A DNA stretch of 64,000 nucleotides from Acanthosoma haemorrhoidale (taxonomy: Eukaryota > Arthropoda > Insecta > Hemiptera > Acanthosomatidae): assembly GCA_930367205.1 (NCBI GenBank), contig CAKNEZ010000003.1, positions 124,001-188,000 on the forward strand, given 5' to 3'. The notes under the pieces were generated by a model, which was not told where the DNA came from, searched no databases, and worked only from the letters and a program-made list of their open reading frames with translations. The position numbers were made by a program, and so were the translations under genes. Shown here piece by piece: positions 61,250 to 64,000 of the stretch. Position 1 is the first letter of the stretch, and each line of letters begins with the position of its first letter.

Positions 61250-61454
61250 TTATAAAGGATCAGGAAGGTGGCTTTAGGAATACTCATTATAATCACAGCT
61301 TGAATATAAACTCATATGTAATAAAGAACTGTACAGAATACATGTGGTCACATGAAACGAAAGTAGCTAACAACAAGGAGAGGTTACAGACAGTGTTGTC
61401 ACCAAAGACAAACATAATCGACAATGTTGACATGGCATATTTTTATCATTAACA
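61250..61454 (-). repeat. 5' LTR of J
   Basis: 205 bp, partner of 52757-52961 with a handful of substitutions. Confidence 0.9.
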
Positions 61455-61726
61455 ATTTTCTTCACATATATCATTACGAAATTTATAAAAATGAACCACT
61501 TCGGGAGCTATAGTGGATTCTAATTTTGACGGCCAACCATTACGATAGAATTCAGTTGTTTGTGAAAGAGACGGATCCTGTTGGGTTTCAGCTACAAACT
61601 TATAAATTTAGAGTATTTTTCATCCGTAAAATTGATTTTGGCTCCCAAACAATGCACTCTCTCCAGCATAAATGGGTCATCATCAAGGTCAGATTTGACA
61701 AAATTATGAGATAACAAATCTGCGAT

Positions 61727-62830
61727 TTACATGAATTTTCCGGGCAGATACTTTAATTCAAACTGATAAAGCAACAATTTCAATCTCATTCGTTTTATTC
61801 GATTGTTAACTATCTTACTTATATCCTTTGTAAAAATAGATGTCAGTGGTGAATGATCAGAAAAAATTGTAACACTGGAATGACCATATGCATATTTGTG
61901 GAACTTTGTGAACGCAAAAACAACAGCAAGCATTTCCTTTTCAATCTGAGCATAATTGCATTCACAATCTGTCACTGGCCTACTAGCAAAGAGGATAGGT
62001 CTACCTTCTTGAAAAAGTGCACAACCCAGGGCATCCTTAGTAGCATCAGCTTGGATTTCTACTCTTTTAGTAGGGTCAAAAGAACTCAACAATGTTGCAT
62101 TGCCAAGAAGTTCCTTCAATTCAAGAAACTTCTTATCATGAAGTGGGGTCCATAACCCCTTTTTTAGCAACAGACGGAAGGGAGACAAAACCTGAGACAA
62201 ATTCGGCTAGTGGCTGCGTAGAAAATTCACCATTCCTAACATTTTTTGTAGCTCCTTAACGTTACGTGGTGCTTTTAGCTCATTAATAACACGCTCTCAT
62301 TAATCCGGTCTGGATCCGGCTTATGCCCATGTTTACTAAACAAGAACCCCAGGAATTTAACCTTTTTAACAAAATATTGAACTTTTTCTGGGTTGAATCT
62401 AATATTATTTTTTCGAGCATCACCCACAACATCATTCACTATTCCCTGCAATTCCTCCTCCGATTCTGTATCACACAGAATATCATCAAAGTAAACTGTG
62501 ACACCTTGCAAATGGCCAAAATACTTTTGGGTCAATTTTTGAAAGCATTCAGGTAACACTGATAACCCGACTGGTGCTCTGAGATATTTATAAAGTCCAA
62601 AAGGTGTACTGAATGAGCACAAATCACTAGAAGCCTCATCCAAAACCAATTGATGAAAACCCTGCTTCAAATCAAAGAGATTTTTTATTGGCTAGCTTGA
62701 CAGATATATCCTCGATTGTTGGGATTTCATAGTAATCTCTAATGAGATATTTATTTAATTGTTGAGGGTCTATACAAATTCGCAATGATGAGTCTTGCTT
62801 TTCCACTATGACAATATTATTGACCCATTC
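61727..62830 (-). pseudogene. K RT and RNase H
   Basis: Minus strand: decayed RT start with SLRICIDPQQLNKYL near 62790, then KQGFHQLVLDEASSDL, VYFDDILCD (62670-62275, FDD as in I), a break near 62275, an open piece 62200-61727 with QADATKDALGCALFQ, IEKEMLAVVFAF, FSDHSPLTS and a tail ending LPGKF. Collinear with I. Confidence 0.85.
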
Positions 62831-62965
62831 TCATGGGCTCTCAACCTTTGCAATAATAACCTTATTTTTTTCTAAGTTTATCAGGGTCTCTCTTAATCTA
62901 TCTTTAATTTTAAATGGAACCCTGCGAGCAGGGCTTGATTTTGGACACAAGTCTGGAAAGCAGCC

Positions 62966-63300
62966 TTAACCTTTAAAAACATCATTATTATGCTCCAGAA
63001 ATTTTGAGAAATTTGGAGTTTTAATATCTTCTACTTTTTTAATTAAATTTAAATCCAAACATGTTCTGAGTCCCAAAATTGGAAAACCTACATTTTCATC
63101 AAGAACTACAAATTCTGTTGTACAACATTTATTCTGATAACTAATTTTCAACTTAATTGCACCAATAGGTTTTATTTTGAACCCCCCTAATGCCTCCAAC
63201 ACAGTGCTAGTATTGGAAACATTGAGAGTTGTTCATTCCTAACTCATTTTTTAGTAAATGCAATGATATAACATTGGTTTCGGCCCCAGTACCTAATTTG
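62966..63300 (-). pseudogene. K protease region
   Basis: Minus strand: a degraded KLGTGAETNVI near 63280 (Gly in the first catalytic position), then LEALGGFKIKPIGAIKLKI and GFPILGLRTCLDLNLIKK, matching the protease C-terminus of I. Inactive. Confidence 0.7.
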
Positions 63301-63494
63301 TACAAAATTAATTTTCCATTAATTACTATATTTTCCAACCATTCACAGTTTTTGTTTTTATTTATTTAAATGGAACCAATGCCAAAATCATCAAATGCCC
63401 CATTGTGATCAGAAACAGCCACATTTTCAACTTTTTTCACTCCTCTACCACACATTGTAGCCCAATGCCCAATTTTATTGCATTTATAATTCTT

Positions 63495-64000
63495 TTAGCC
63501 AAACGCAGGGCAACGATTCTTCGAGTGTTTCTGCCCACAACGTGTACAATCAAGAAATTTACTCCTATTTCGCGACTTATTCAACAAATCCTTATTTAGT
63601 ACTGGCTTATCATCATAATTATTATTTGCAGACTGCTGATTGTTACTCCTCACCAACTTTAAGACCTCTAGCTGCTGTTGATCTTCTTGTTCCTTGATTA
63701 CTCGCAAGTTGTTGGCTGCCATCTCCACAGATTTGCAAAAAGCAACTCTGTTACTCAACGAGGGATCTTCACGCAACAAGCGTTCACGGGTCGAGGAAGA
63801 ATTGACGCCCAAAACAATTTGCGCCTTGAGAAGCTTATCTTCTTGTACCCCAAACTCACAGGAAGAAATGAGAGACTTCAGTTCCGCATAGAAATGTTCA
63901 ACAGACTCGTTCGCACCTTGCCTCCTATTGAAAAAATTAAATACCTCCATTGTTTCATTTTTCTTTGGAATACAATGTTGTTCAAGCACGGTCAATATTG
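63495..64000 (-). pseudogene. K Gag, C-terminal part, cut by the window edge
   Basis: Minus strand: EQHCIPKKNETMEVFNFFN, RLLREDPSLSNRVAFCKSVEMA, and one knuckle CTRCGQKHSKNRCPAFG at the end. The second knuckle lies past a stop near 63500. The frame enters from outside the window. Confidence 0.85.

Larger units (their letters stand above)
52757..61454 (-). mobile_element. Ty1/copia element J, split by I
   Basis: 8,698 bp including I (55820-60299); J itself is about 4.2 kb. LTRs of 205 bp (52757-52961, 61250-61454), target duplication ATTTT (52752-52756, 61455-61459). The Pol order protease, integrase, RT, RNase H identifies Ty1/copia. The primer site is copia-like (half tRNA-iMet). Several frame breaks. 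Confidence 0.93.
51514..64000 (-). mobile_element. Ty3/gypsy (Mag lineage) element K, old, split by J
   Basis: Minus strand, running off the right edge. Gag (63995-63495), protease, RT, RNase H up to 61727, then J (52757-61454 with ATTTT duplication), then integrase (52750-51666). Many stops. Close in type to I and H. No K LTR is visible; the left end is unclear between 51514 and 51665. Confidence 0.85.

Noticed and set aside
1..64000. CRISPR arrays, operons, riboswitches, bacterial-type terminators
   Set aside because: The DNA is eukaryotic and repeat-rich; the tandem repeats seen are microsatellites, minisatellites or LTRs, with no spacer-repeat regularity.

Overview
The window is an AT-rich, arthropod-like (most likely insect) stretch made almost entirely of mobile elements. 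No host protein gene, rRNA or tRNA gene was recognised. The assignment rests on element types and on short (about 75 bp) GT-AG introns; the species cannot be named from sequence alone.

Layout. 1-1765: scrambled non-LTR retrotransposon pieces (an endonuclease fragment fused to an ORF1-like tail, and an inverted copy of the endonuclease). 1766-45293: nested and head-to-tail Ty3/gypsy elements, most on the minus strand, here named F (1766-4544), A (4573-14776), B (15119-23196, invaded by C, X and A LTRs), D (23236-28305), E (28314-33126), an F-type solo LTR split by M (33274-37443), and G (from 37625), split by the young plus-strand element H (38733-43085). 45294-45612: end of a copia-like element. 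45613-51508: plus-strand Ty3/gypsy L. 51514-64000: a three-level nest, Mag-lineage K (minus) containing Ty1/copia J (minus, 52757-61454), which contains Mag-lineage I (plus, 55820-60299). Target-site duplications are visible for H (GTTCT), M (GTCAA), L (ACAAT), J (ATTTT) and I (ATAC).

Inside element A, about 1.5 kb of pol is replaced by 6.9 kb of a different kind of DNA (about 6170-13032): a palindromic, virus-like element. It has two collinear 1,888-bp inverted arms carrying the same small genes and the start of a protein-primed family B DNA polymerase gene. A truncated polymerase lies in the centre, with GC-rich and subterminal repeats at the ends. It resembles Polinton/adintovirus-type elements, but no integrase, ATPase or capsid gene is visible.

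The most interesting system is shared by the clade A/D/E/F/G/X. (1) In A, D, E and F the bases directly after the 5' LTR are the reverse complement of 10-12 bases inside the LTR, and the pairing changes in step between families, which predicts Tf1-like self-priming instead of a tRNA primer. (2) Directly downstream of that primer sequence each LTR has a CAG|GT donor, itself preceded by an acceptor-like tract, then a 69-90 bp potential intron and an acceptor. (3) gag and pol are joined by A AAA AAC GAR TAR, a canonical -1 frameshift heptamer followed by the gag stop. (4) Nearly every element boundary lies in a (TA)n tract. M, from another lineage, shows a 21-base self-complementary primer site. 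D is essentially intact and could supply proteins to damaged relatives.
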